A DNA stretch of 64,000 nt. Origin: Planctomycetota bacterium (lineage in GTDB: Bacteria > Planctomycetota > B15-G4 > SIAN01). The notes beneath the pieces are model-generated. The model saw only the letters and a program-made list of their open reading frames with translations. It was not told the origin of the DNA and made no database searches. The stretch spans positions 310,001 to 374,000 of the forward strand of contig JANQQL010000031.1 of assembly GCA_028289345.1 (NCBI GenBank). The letters are read 5' to 3'. This document shows, piece by piece, positions 25,747-34,222 of this stretch. A program made the position numbers and the translations under genes. Each line of letters begins with the position of its first letter. Positions within the stretch are counted from its first letter, which is position 1.

Positions 25747-27528
25747 TCAGGGCTTCGAGCCCTGCTGACCACGCCCCCACTTCTTCATGGCTTCCTGGCG
25801 CTGCTCAGGAGTCATGTTCTCGTACTTCTTTTGGAACTCTTTCATCATCTTCTCCCGGTCCTCGGGAGATGCCTTGTTCCACTTCTCCATCGCCGCCGCG
25901 CGCTCGTCTTTTCCGCCACCACGTTCCTCTTCGCCCTTCTTCTGGTCTCCTTCGCGAGACGACGCCATGACGTCCACTCCCTCGGTCTTCTTCTGCAGTT
26001 CTTCGAGAGAAGGACGCTGGTTACCACGGGTGTCGTCTTCAGGGAAATCCGGTGCCGGAGCGTCCGGGGGCGGCGACAGGTAGACTCGGTCGCCTTCGTT
26101 CAATCCGTTCAGGATGGCCACTCGGCTTTCGTTGGCGAGACCGACCTCGACGGGCTGCACCTCGGGACCGTCTCCTCGCTCGACGTAACAGAACAGGCGG
26201 GCTCCTTTGCGATGCACTGCGTGAACGGGAATCGACAGGGCATCTGCCAACTCGTCGACGACGATCTCGTTGGCGACGCTCATCCCGGGGCGCAACAAAG
26301 TGGTGTCCCCCGACAGGGTGACCTCGACCTTGTACACCTTGAGATCGGGATTCAACCATTGATTGGCGGTGTCGGGAAGCGGAGCAACGAAGCTCACCTT
26401 GCCGTAAAACACTTGGTCTGGCAGAGCGTCGATGGTCACCACCGCTGGCTGTCCCATCTGCACTTTGTCGATGGCTGACTCGTGCACGTCCAACAAAGAA
26501 ACCATGGAGGAGGTGTCCGGCAAGCTGATCAATAGCTGACGCTCTCGGACCGACGCTCCTTCTTCGATGCGATCCTGACCGCCCCCGCGAAAGCCTCCCG
26601 AGTTGCCGGGATAAACCACCAACCCCGCGGTGGGCGCCCGAACGACCGCGTTCTCCATCTGTTCGTTGAGACGCTCGAGTTTGGTTTCTTCGAGTTGGAA
26701 GGTCGCCTCTTTCGACTTCAGATCGGCTTCCTTCTGGGCCAAGTCCGCCGACGCCTGCCGAATCACACGCTCTTGCTCCGCTTCGAACTCGATGATCTTG
26801 GACTCGAGGACCTGGATTTCCCGATCGTACTCGAACTGCTCCATGATCTGCTTTTCGCGGCGCTTGAGTTGCAGCTTGACCCGGGCTCGTTCCCACTCGA
26901 GTTGATCTCGCTCCAGCTCGGTCAAGGCGGCGAAGTTGAGGTCGACCAGTTCGCGAGTGTCTTCCAACGTCTGCTCGGCCGTCTTGCGCTCGACCTCGTA
27001 GAGTTTGATGTTCTCGTCCGCCTCTTCCTGACGCAGCGGCCAATCGCCCTCTTGGAACTTCTTCAGATCGGTCCTCGCCAGGTCGAGATCCAGCCGCGCG
27101 CGAGCTCGGTTGCTTTCGTTGATGCTCTCTTGGATGGCCTTCGCTTCCTTGGCCTGGATCCACGCGGCTTTTGCTTGTTCGTAGCGAATCTTCTGCTGAG
27201 TGAGCTCGTCTTCGACACCCGACGCATCCAGTTCGACCAGGATCTCGCCCTCTTCGACCTCGGTTCCTTCATCGATGAGTTTCAGGATCGTGGTCACGCC
27301 GCGAACCTCGGAGTAGATATCCACCGACTTCGCGGCCTTGAGCTGTCCCGATTCCAAAACCGAGATGCGGAGTTTTTCCCGACGGACGGTTTCCAAAAGG
27401 GAGCGATCGGAAACCGTGCTTTGCGCCTCTCCGCGCAAGAGAATGACCGCGGTCACGGCCGCGGCTGCCACCAGGAGCAGCACCCACCAAAGCACGGCTC
27501 CTCGATTCGATCGTGTCCCCCTTGTCAT
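25747..27528 (-). CDS. MacA/HlyD-type periplasmic membrane-fusion protein with Spy-like charged tail
   Basis: 593 residues, ATG 27528, preceded by GAGGA. An N-terminal helix (about 11-31) anchors it. A split biotinyl-lipoyl domain (VRGVTTILKLIDEGTEVEEGEILVELDASG region and the matching half near residue 320) flanks a long coiled-coil hairpin (about 110-310) that should contact TolC. Beta-barrel and membrane-proximal domains follow. After about residue 510 the protein has a lysine/glutamate-rich tail not usual in MacA, with NKASPEDREKMMKEFQKK and NMTPEQRQEAMKKWG. These look like the LTxxQ-type motifs of Spy/CpxP periplasmic chaperones. It joins the TolC-like protein upstream and the ABC transporter downstream. 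Confidence 0.9.
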   Translation of the reverse strand: MTRGTRSNRGAVLWWVLLLVAAAAVTAVILLRGEAQSTVSDRSLLETVRREKLRISVLESGQLKAAKSVDIYSEVRGVTTILKLIDEGTEVEEGEILVELDASGVEDELTQQKIRYEQAKAAWIQAKEAKAIQESINESNRARARLDLDLARTDLKKFQEGDWPLRQEEADENIKLYEVERKTAEQTLEDTRELVDLNFAALTELERDQLEWERARVKLQLKRREKQIMEQFEYDREIQVLESKIIEFEAEQERVIRQASADLAQKEADLKSKEATFQLEETKLERLNEQMENAVVRAPTAGLVVYPGNSGGFRGGGQDRIEEGASVRERQLLISLPDTSSMVSLLDVHESAIDKVQMGQPAVVTIDALPDQVFYGKVSFVAPLPDTANQWLNPDLKVYKVEVTLSGDTTLLRPGMSVANEIVVDELADALSIPVHAVHRKGARLFCYVERGDGPEVQPVEVGLANESRVAILNGLNEGDRVYLSPPPDAPAPDFPEDDTRGNQRPSLEELQKKTEGVDVMASSREGDQKKGEEERGGGKDERAAAMEKWNKASPEDREKMMKEFQKKYENMTPEQRQEAMKKWGRGQQGSKP

Positions 27529-27532
27529 GGAA

Positions 27533-29479
27533 TCAGTCCTCTTCCTCGGCGGAGCCGGGGTCTTCAATCCGGGGATCCCCATCACTCCCGGTTCTCGTCC
27601 CGTCCTCGGTCTCACTGACAGGTTCGTCGGACGGCACGGGGATCAGCTCCAAGCCCCGCTCCGTCACGGCCAACAGCCCCATGTCGCGATACAGTTCGAG
27701 AACGGCGACTCGATAGTTGACTAGCGCAGCGGTCTCACTGTTCTGGGCCGCCACCAGGTCGTCCGTGGCTTCGAGCGCGTCGCGAATTTGGATGCGCCCC
27801 ATCCTGAGATAGCGCGTGGTCGACGCGACGCGCCGTTCGCCGACCGCCACCGCCTGCTTCTGAATCTCGTAGCTCTCCCGAAGCAAGGTCAAACTTCGAA
27901 GTGCGGCGCGCACTTGCTGCTTCACGCGATCGACCTGAAGACTGGTCGCTCGGGCTTGCACTTCGCGGGAGATCAATGACGCACGATAGGTGTTTCGTTC
28001 CGCCAACCGGTTCACGGGCAAGTCTACCTGCACCCCGAGATTCCAGGTCGCATCGCTGGGGAGAAAGTCGGCGACGGTGTCGCGGTCCGTGCCGACAACA
28101 TACGATCCATTCAAGTCCAGTGCCGTTTGCAGATCGTTGGCCGCCACACGTACTCTTCGTTCCGCGTCCACCAACCGGTCTTGCTCGTTGTGAAGGTCGA
28201 GCCGGAAACTGGCGGCGGCAATCAGCGCCTCGGTTTCTCCGACTCCTACGAGAACCAGGCCCTCCTCCATCATTCGGGCCATCTCAGCACTATCCACCGC
28301 GAGATTGGCTTCGATGGGGAGACCGAGGGTGATCTTGAACCGGTCCAGCGAGTCCTGGTAGTTCCGCAGGGCCGCGAGCCAGGTATTGCGAGCTCGGAGT
28401 TCTCGCTGCACCGCCTGGTCGGTGTCGATCTGTGAACGCCGCCCGCGCACGCGCAGGTTTTCCGACTGCTCGCGAGAATTGATGAACTGAACGTAGCTTC
28501 GCCGGGAGTTCGCAACCACGTTGAGCTGCTGGAGCAAGCCGTAGTAGTCCCGGGCAATGCCAACCGCAAACTCCTGGCGAAAGCGTTCGAAGCGGCGCAA
28601 CGCGTAGAACACATTGCGCTCGGCTTGGATGAGGGGCTCCAGCACCGCATAACGCTGACCGCCACGCAGCAATGGTTGGGAAAAGGCAATGCTCATGACC
28701 GACCCTACGTCGGTCCGACTGTTGCCCAGGTTGATGCCGGTAAAACGTCGCAACAAGCTGTTGGTGAAGTCGAAGACCAACAAGCCGCCCCCCGCCAGCA
28801 TCCGGGTCAACGAGAACGAAGTCGAGAGGTTCCCGTCGCGGCGCCGTCCGGTCGTGCTCAAGGGGTCGGTCTGGGAAGACCAGTCGTAGCTCGAGGTCAC
28901 GCCATACTGGTTCTCGAAGACGAAGCGTTGAAAGGTGAGGTCCAGGGCGTCTAGATAGACCCGCTCTTTCTCGGTTTGGTAGTCGCGACTGTTGTTGGAA
29001 GCGATCTCCAAACTTTCTGCCAGGGACAGGACCCGCGCCTCCAGCACCGGAGGATCCGTGCTGGTGGGCGGCGTGAGTGCTTCGGCGTAACGACGCTCGA
29101 TGTCGGCGAGCTGTCTTTCCAGGGACAAACGATTTGCCGCGTCCGAGTCTTCTCCGTCCTCGCCTTCCTCCCCGAGGTTCCGCTCTCCGCCGGGAAGCGG
29201 ATCGGTCGCCGGCTCCTCGGTGAATCGTTCCTCGTAGGCGGTGGCCCGCCGAAGCCGTTCGGCGGCCAGTTCCGCCAACAACATCTGCTGCAGCCGTTCG
29301 GGATCCTGATCAATGGAGAACGGGACGCTGCCGCCGAACAACTGCTTCTGCTTGTTGTCGAGGATCGAGTGCACCTGACGATCGGCACGATTCGCGTAGG
29401 ACGCGGCGGAGCAGCTGGTGAGGAACAACCAGACCACCGTCAGAGCAGAACCGAAGAGTCGTCGATCCAAGTGAATCAT
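27533..29479 (-). CDS. TolC-family outer-membrane efflux protein (lipoprotein)
   Basis: 648 residues from ATG 29479. The signal ends in the lipobox LTSC (Cys at about 23), so it is probably lipid-anchored like OprM rather than TolC. After a roughly 150-residue acidic N-terminal extension, two OEP repeats of long helices and outer-membrane strands follow (LSLAESLEIASNNS, FSQPLLRGGQRYAVLEPLIQAERNV split across the first repeat). A disordered acidic C-terminus ends the protein. It is the first gene of the efflux operon, with five bases between its stop and the MacA start. Confidence 0.9.
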   Translation of the reverse strand: MIHLDRRLFGSALTVVWLFLTSCSAASYANRADRQVHSILDNKQKQLFGGSVPFSIDQDPERLQQMLLAELAAERLRRATAYEERFTEEPATDPLPGGERNLGEEGEDGEDSDAANRLSLERQLADIERRYAEALTPPTSTDPPVLEARVLSLAESLEIASNNSRDYQTEKERVYLDALDLTFQRFVFENQYGVTSSYDWSSQTDPLSTTGRRRDGNLSTSFSLTRMLAGGGLLVFDFTNSLLRRFTGINLGNSRTDVGSVMSIAFSQPLLRGGQRYAVLEPLIQAERNVFYALRRFERFRQEFAVGIARDYYGLLQQLNVVANSRRSYVQFINSREQSENLRVRGRRSQIDTDQAVQRELRARNTWLAALRNYQDSLDRFKITLGLPIEANLAVDSAEMARMMEEGLVLVGVGETEALIAAASFRLDLHNEQDRLVDAERRVRVAANDLQTALDLNGSYVVGTDRDTVADFLPSDATWNLGVQVDLPVNRLAERNTYRASLISREVQARATSLQVDRVKQQVRAALRSLTLLRESYEIQKQAVAVGERRVASTTRYLRMGRIQIRDALEATDDLVAAQNSETAALVNYRVAVLELYRDMGLLAVTERGLELIPVPSDEPVSETEDGTRTGSDGDPRIEDPGSAEEED

Positions 29480-29579
29480 TTCCGGGGGGTAGAGCGACCG
29501 GACGGAACGATCCACGCATCGGGATCGCCGGCACCAAACAGGGTGCGGCTTTCGAGCTTAGCGAATCGGAACGAAGTCG

Positions 29580-29840
29580 TCAGGACAGCTGCTTGAGGAC
29601 TTCGCCATCGTCGGGGAATCGGCCGACTTCCAGCTTGGAAAACTTGAGGCTTCCGTTCACGGACACCTCAAAACAGCCTCCGTCGGACGGAATCAGACGA
29701 AGGGCAGACACGTCTCGTTTGTAATGATTGAGCAATTCTTCCGCCAGACCGACGGCTTTCGGCTCGTAGTTTCACACCGCGCAGTAGCGGATCTCGATTT
29801 CCACCGGAGTGCCTTTCTCGTGCTCGGGGAGATGCATCAT
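29580..29840 (-). CDS. SelW/SelT/SelH (Rdx) family selenoprotein with in-frame UGA (selenocysteine)
   Basis: 86 residues if the UGA at 29772-29774 is read as selenocysteine at position 23. The frame runs from ATG 29840 (an in-frame stop precedes it) through UGA to a UGA stop at 29580. The product has the Rdx pattern: beta strand VEIEIRYC, the redox motif C20-A-V-U23, NYEPKAVGLAEELL, IPSDGGCFEVSVNG and KFSKLEVGRFPDD. Cysteine homologues have CxxC at this place. Every family feature continues on both sides of the UGA, arguing against a pseudogene. A hairpin with a GGUCU loop lies just downstream of the UGA. Rdx proteins are small thioredoxin-like oxidoreductases. Automatic callers will miss or truncate it. 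It is read divergently from the CPBP protease. Confidence 0.88.
29730..29774 (-). promoter_or_regulatory. Candidate bacterial SECIS element after the UGA codon
   Basis: Reading the minus strand, the UGA (29774-29772) is followed by GAGC (29765-29762), which can pair with GCUC (29733-29730). Inside, GCC (29756-29754) pairs with GGC (29745-29743), closing the loop GUCGGUCU. The loop starts 18 bases after the UGA and contains GGUCU, the same apical-loop core as the E. coli fdhF SECIS bound by SelB. Stems are short by eye, so folding software is needed to judge stability. Confidence 0.6.
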
Positions 29841-29985
29841 TCACGACTCAGGATACCAGCCCCAAGAGGGTCCCGCTCTTGCAATTGGCCCAGGACCGGT
29901 CCCGGGTCCACCCCTTGCCCAGGAAAGTTCCGCACCCCATCCTGACTTCCTGTCGGAGATCGGAAGTGAGGTTCCCCCGCTGCAG

Positions 29986-30777
29986 GTGTTGGCGGTGGGC
30001 GGCGTGGTGCTGGGGATCGGCATTGCCCTCACTCGCCTGGTCGTGCGCTGGACTCACCGCCGTCATCCCGAGGGAGTCGCCCCCCTTGTGCCCGGGGCGA
30101 TCGTGATCTTTTCCTTCGCCACGTTGTTGCTCGCGCTCCCGTTCATTGCCTCGCTGTTCTCCGTGGACACCGAAGCCGAAACATTGCCGCTCCGAGAGGC
30201 CCTTCTGATCAACGTGGCGGCCCACCTCGCCGCATTGATCTTCGCGCTGATTGCGATGCGCTCGGCTCGACTCTCGGTTCGGGAACTCGGCTACCGTCCT
30301 TCTCTGGGCCCTCCTTCCGTGCTCCTGGCCCTCGCGACCTACGTCGCAGTCATGCCGCTCTTCTTCGGCGTGACCCTGTGGGACGCCGGACTGCGGAGGC
30401 TGTTCGACATTCCTCTCGAGGCCCAGGCGGCCGTGACGGAGATTGCCGCCAACTCCGGCGTGCGGAGCGACTGGATTCTGTTGCTGTGCGTGGGGATCGT
30501 CATTCCGTTCCTGGAAGAAGCCCTGTTTCGGGGCCTGTTCCTCGGCTTCTTGCTGCGTGTGTCCAATCCCTGGCTCGCGATCGCATTGAACGCGTTCCTG
30601 TTTGCCATGACCCACGACGCCGGGTTGGCGCCGGTGTTCCTACTGGGATTGGCCATGGGCTGGTTGTACTGGAGAACCGGCTCGCTGCTTGCGCCATGGT
30701 TGTTTCACATGCTGCACAACAGCTCCGTGGTATTCTTCATCCTGACCACAGGAGACGTCGGACATGCACCATCTTGA
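29986..30777 (+). CDS. CPBP-family intramembrane metalloprotease
   Basis: About 263 residues from a GTG at 29986. The frame is open upstream to a GTG at 29809, but that stretch is Pro/Gly-rich, overlaps the divergent selenoprotein gene and looks non-coding, so the true start is uncertain. The polytopic membrane domain carries the three family motifs: EEALFRG (EExxxR), FAMTHDA (FxxxH) and HMLHNSSVVFF (HxxxN). CPBP (Rce1/Abi) proteases cleave prenylated or other membrane-embedded substrates, and in bacteria they include immunity and signalling factors. The 3' end overlaps the start of the next gene by 14 bases, suggesting coupling. Confidence 0.85.
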   Translation: MLAVGGVVLGIGIALTRLVVRWTHRRHPEGVAPLVPGAIVIFSFATLLLALPFIASLFSVDTEAETLPLREALLINVAAHLAALIFALIAMRSARLSVRELGYRPSLGPPSVLLALATYVAVMPLFFGVTLWDAGLRRLFDIPLEAQAAVTEIAANSGVRSDWILLLCVGIVIPFLEEALFRGLFLGFLLRVSNPWLAIALNAFLFAMTHDAGLAPVFLLGLAMGWLYWRTGSLLAPWLFHMLHNSSVVFFILTTGDVGHAPS

Positions 30778-31252
30778 AGACCGTGGCGGCTTCTACGTCG
30801 CCGACAACGCGACCGTGGTGAAGAACGTCGAGATCGGCGCCGAGAGCAGCATTTGGTATGGAACGGTGGTTCGCGGAGACGTGGCATCGATCCGCATTGG
30901 TTCGACGACCAATCTCCAGGACCTCACCATGGTGCACCCCGAAGATGGGGAACACATCACGATCGGTGACTACGTCACGGTCGGGCACCGGGCCATCTTG
31001 CACATGCAGACCCTTGGCTCGGGGACCCTGGTGGGCATGGGCGCGATCCTGCTGGCCCACACCCACATCGGGAAGGAATGCATCATTGGTGCCGGGGCGC
31101 TGATTCCCGAGGGCCGAGAGATTCCCGATCGCAGTGTCGTGATCGGAATGCCTGGCAAGATCGTCCGCCAAGTCAGCGATGACGAAGCCGCGCATCTGCG
31201 GCAGCATGCCATCAACTACGCAAAGACCGCGAAGATGCACCTGCCTCGGTGA
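30764..31252 (+). CDS. Gamma-carbonic-anhydrase-like hexapeptide-repeat protein
   Basis: 162 residues, ATG 30764, with AGGAG about 9 bases upstream inside the preceding gene. A left-handed beta-helix of hexapeptide repeats (VVKNVEIGAESSIWYG, IGDYVTVGHRAILH, IGKECIIGAGALI) is followed by a short C-terminal helix. The metal ligands of the YrdA/CaiE/gamma-CA group appear at MVHPEDG, VGHRA and AILHM. The adjoining acidic residues needed for efficient carbonic anhydrase activity cannot be confirmed by eye, so enzyme activity is uncertain. It overlaps both neighbours and is part of a tight three-gene operon. Confidence 0.92.
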   Translation: MHHLEDRGGFYVADNATVVKNVEIGAESSIWYGTVVRGDVASIRIGSTTNLQDLTMVHPEDGEHITIGDYVTVGHRAILHMQTLGSGTLVGMGAILLAHTHIGKECIIGAGALIPEGREIPDRSVVIGMPGKIVRQVSDDEAAHLRQHAINYAKTAKMHLPR

Positions 31253-32127
31253 ACGCTCCGGACTCCCGCCCGCGTCGCATCGTCGTCATGACCTTGGCGG
31301 CCAATGTGCTGCTTTGCCTCGGGCTGTTCTTCGTTTACTGGCGAGTCCGCAGTCACTTGATTCTGGCCCAGGGGGCGGACAGCGCGTTTGACCTGGCAGC
31401 GGGGATCATCCTGGCAGTGACCGCGACCGTGGGAACCTACCCGCGCGACGAGAATCACCCCTTTGGACACGAACGGGCGGAACCCGTCGGAGCTTTGGTG
31501 ACCGCGGTCCTGGCCGGAGTCCTGGCCATTGAAGTGGCTCAAAGATCGGTGGAGGACCTGATCGCCGGAGAGAGCGTGGAGCTGACCGGTGCCGTGGCGT
31601 GGATGCTCGCGATCAAGTTGGTGGTCAAACTGATCCTCGGTGTGTGGATCCGAACCGCCGCGAAGCATTCTCGGAGCCCCGCGTTGCGAGCCTCTTTCGT
31701 AGACACTCGCAACGACGTGATCGCGACAGCGAGTTCGTTGGTTGGCTATGGCATTGCCAAGAGTGGGATTTCCTGGGCCGACGCGGTGCTCGCCCTCCCG
31801 GTGGCAGGATACATCGGCTTCAGTGGCATCGAGCTCGCTCGAGACAATCTGCGCTACTTGATGGGTGAAGCTCCTGAAAAAGAAGTCCTGGAAGAGATCC
31901 GCGCTCGGGCCGCCTCGGTGTCCGGCACGGCACGTGTGACGGGACTTCGCGCTCACTTCGTCGGTGCCAGCTTGCACGTGGAGGTCATCGTGCTTCTCGA
32001 CGGGCAAGCCAGCGCCACCCAAGGTCACGATTTGGGCGTCGACATCCAACAAGCGGTGGAAAGCCATCCGCTGGTCACTCACGCCTTCGTTCACATCGAC
32101 ACGACGGAAGGCAAAGATCACGAGTGA
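31249..32127 (+). CDS. Cation diffusion facilitator (CDF) metal exporter, DxxxD/DxxxD type
   Basis: 292 residues from a GTG overlapping the previous stop (GTGA). Six membrane helices are visible. The transport-site residues are DSAFD in helix 2 and DTRND in helix 5, giving Asp-x3-Asp in both halves. Zinc exporters usually have His in one position, so all-Asp favours Mn or another hard metal. The loop GTYPRDENHPFGHERAEP matches the CDF signature region. The C-terminal cytosolic domain (about 205-285) ends with a His/Asp-bearing THAFVHIDTTEG motif typical of regulatory metal binding. Confidence 0.92.
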   Translation: MNAPDSRPRRIVVMTLAANVLLCLGLFFVYWRVRSHLILAQGADSAFDLAAGIILAVTATVGTYPRDENHPFGHERAEPVGALVTAVLAGVLAIEVAQRSVEDLIAGESVELTGAVAWMLAIKLVVKLILGVWIRTAAKHSRSPALRASFVDTRNDVIATASSLVGYGIAKSGISWADAVLALPVAGYIGFSGIELARDNLRYLMGEAPEKEVLEEIRARAASVSGTARVTGLRAHFVGASLHVEVIVLLDGQASATQGHDLGVDIQQAVESHPLVTHAFVHIDTTEGKDHE

Positions 32128-32143
32128 AGTTCGGAGGGACCGG

Positions 32144-34219
32144 TCAGTTTTCAGACGGCGTGGCATTCCCGAGACTCGACCGCCCCATTTCCCGCTCCAT
32201 CCAGGACTGGGCTTCGAGTTCTACTGGTTCTCCGTCAAGCGCCGCTTCTAGCTCATCGACACTCAAGTGATACAGCAGGATGGAAGGCCCTGCCCGTTCC
32301 TCGGGGGGGCGAGAACGCAAGTACGCCCGCAGACGAGCCAGGCGCAGTTGCGCGTAGGACCGCAGGAACTGACGGACTTGCGGATCGCGGGACTGTTGTT
32401 GCGGATGGCTGTCAAAGCGAGCACGGACCGACGGCAACGCCTGGCGAGACGTCTGGTAGCCGGTCTCGTATTGCTGATTCCAGGGCCCGGGAAAGTCGCC
32501 GTACACGGATTGCAACGCGGTCGCGCTCACCGCGTACCAGCCGGGAAGGAACTCCTGGAGAGCCCCTTCTGAGGTGAAGTCGCGAAGGGAGCGAAACTCG
32601 AGGCCGTAGGCGTCGGGACGCCCCTTGCCAAAGTAATCCAGGAACAGCGGGCGGGCCAAGTCTGGGCTCTCCTTCTGCCACTCCACGAGGACGGGAAGGT
32701 CTTGGCCCCAATCCAAGTTGCTGTCGACCAAACAATGATGTGCTTGCTCTCTCATCCAGGGTTGGAAGTATCCCAGGTAGTGGGGAGAAGCCTTGGCGCT
32801 CTCGAAAACAAAACTTCCCCACAACAGGGCGACCAGAACCCTGGGAATCCCCGACACTTGCGGTCGGAGCCAGTGCACGGCCGCTCCCGCGCACACGAAC
32901 AAAGCGGGATAGAGAGGGAGCAAGTGGCGATGACCGATGTTGAGATGGCTGGTCAAGGTCACCGGAAGGAAGACCACCACCAGGGACCCCAGAGTGATGC
33001 AACCCGCTCGGACGACGGTCCACGATGAGGGGCCTGGAGGCGCGCGACCGCGAATCAGCAACACCCCGCCGAGGAGAGCGGCCAGTAGGATTCCGTAGAG
33101 CGGCCACGGGGTCTTGGCAACGAACGTGAAGGGAAGGTATTGAGGCCAACCGCGCAGCGAGTACTCCCCCTTGAGAAACGCGCGACGGTGCTTGGCGTGC
33201 TCCATGGCGAACGCCGTTCCGAACAGCAACGGCTCCGGGAGCAGGCGCCTCTCCCCCACCCACCGCAAAAGGTCCCCGGACGCCCCCAGCTGACTGGTTG
33301 CTCGCTTCAGGGATTTAAGTTTGAAGTAAGTGACTCGCTCGCCGTCTTCTTGGCGCGGCGGGGAATACTGGAAGCCATAGGCGGCCCACACGAGCCCCCA
33401 AGCGAGCAGTCCCGCAACCAACCAAGAACCGCCGACCCAGGCGAGACGCCCGGGAAAGCGAGTCACGACTCGGTCCACTCCCCGCCAGCGAATCATCAAG
33501 GGAGCACGGTGAAGCAATCGAACGATCCACACGAGAGCGGCGATCGGAAGGAGAAGGAAGCCCGAGGTTTTCGAAAGGATCGCCCCGGCAACGACGACGC
33601 CCACTAACAGAACTCGTGGAGCGGTGATTCGGCAGCTCAACGCCGCGACTCCGGCCAGCGCCAAGAACAGGAACAGGACGAGGCAAGTGTCCGAAGTCAT
33701 CAATCCCGCATGGGCCAAAAGGGTCGGGCTGAACACGGCCAGGATCAGTGACAGCATGGCGCCGCCGCGACCGAACATGCGCCGTGACCAAACATAGATC
33801 AACCCACAGAGGCACACCCCGAGAACCGCCACCGCCGCCCGCCCCTCGAAAAGGAGTCTCGAGAGATCATTGCCACGGTCGTGAAAGTATTCGTCTCCGA
33901 GACTCCAAACGTCGGAGGACCGCCAGCGCTCATCGTCGAGTTCCGGGAACGAGTGGCCGCCGATCAACCAGCCCGGCAGTGCGATCCAGCGTTGGGGAAG
34001 ATTGCCGTTCTCCGGCTGCAGTCGAAAGTCGCCCTCGGCCCAGTAGGAGGTTCCGGCCGTGAGATGAGCGGTCTCATCATAGGCCGGAGAATGGTGCCCG
34101 CTGGGGAGAACTGCAAGCACGCCGTGCAAAGCAAGCAGAGCCACCACGAAGACGCGCCGCCACTTTCCGGCTCGTTGGTCGGTGAGCGGTGCCCTCGCGA
34201 TGAGCGATTCGGCGTGCAA
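32144..34219 (-). CDS. GT39/PMT-like polytopic glycosyltransferase
   Basis: 691 residues from a TTG at 34219, four bases after the hflC stop. No strong ribosome binding site is seen, but translational coupling is plausible. The N-terminal helix is followed by HSPAYDETAHLTAGTSYW, where Asp48-Glu49 matches the catalytic DE of protein O-mannosyl/dolichyl-phosphate-type (GT-C) transferases. About ten membrane helices follow. The C-terminal soluble part has YLGYFQPWMREQ and DSNLDWGQDLPVLVEW, found in bacterial GT39-like proteins. It probably transfers a sugar from a polyprenyl-phosphate donor on the periplasmic side. The acceptor is unknown. Confidence 0.85.
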   Translation of the reverse strand: MHAESLIARAPLTDQRAGKWRRVFVVALLALHGVLAVLPSGHHSPAYDETAHLTAGTSYWAEGDFRLQPENGNLPQRWIALPGWLIGGHSFPELDDERWRSSDVWSLGDEYFHDRGNDLSRLLFEGRAAVAVLGVCLCGLIYVWSRRMFGRGGAMLSLILAVFSPTLLAHAGLMTSDTCLVLFLFLALAGVAALSCRITAPRVLLVGVVVAGAILSKTSGFLLLPIAALVWIVRLLHRAPLMIRWRGVDRVVTRFPGRLAWVGGSWLVAGLLAWGLVWAAYGFQYSPPRQEDGERVTYFKLKSLKRATSQLGASGDLLRWVGERRLLPEPLLFGTAFAMEHAKHRRAFLKGEYSLRGWPQYLPFTFVAKTPWPLYGILLAALLGGVLLIRGRAPPGPSSWTVVRAGCITLGSLVVVFLPVTLTSHLNIGHRHLLPLYPALFVCAGAAVHWLRPQVSGIPRVLVALLWGSFVFESAKASPHYLGYFQPWMREQAHHCLVDSNLDWGQDLPVLVEWQKESPDLARPLFLDYFGKGRPDAYGLEFRSLRDFTSEGALQEFLPGWYAVSATALQSVYGDFPGPWNQQYETGYQTSRQALPSVRARFDSHPQQQSRDPQVRQFLRSYAQLRLARLRAYLRSRPPEERAGPSILLYHLSVDELEAALDGEPVELEAQSWMEREMGRSSLGNATPSEN

Positions 34220-34222
34220 GGA

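Noticed and set aside
29580-29840. Reading the in-frame TGA as a pseudogene stop
   Set aside because: Family residues continue without decay on both sides, the TGA is exactly at the redox Cys/Sec position, and a SECIS-like hairpin follows.
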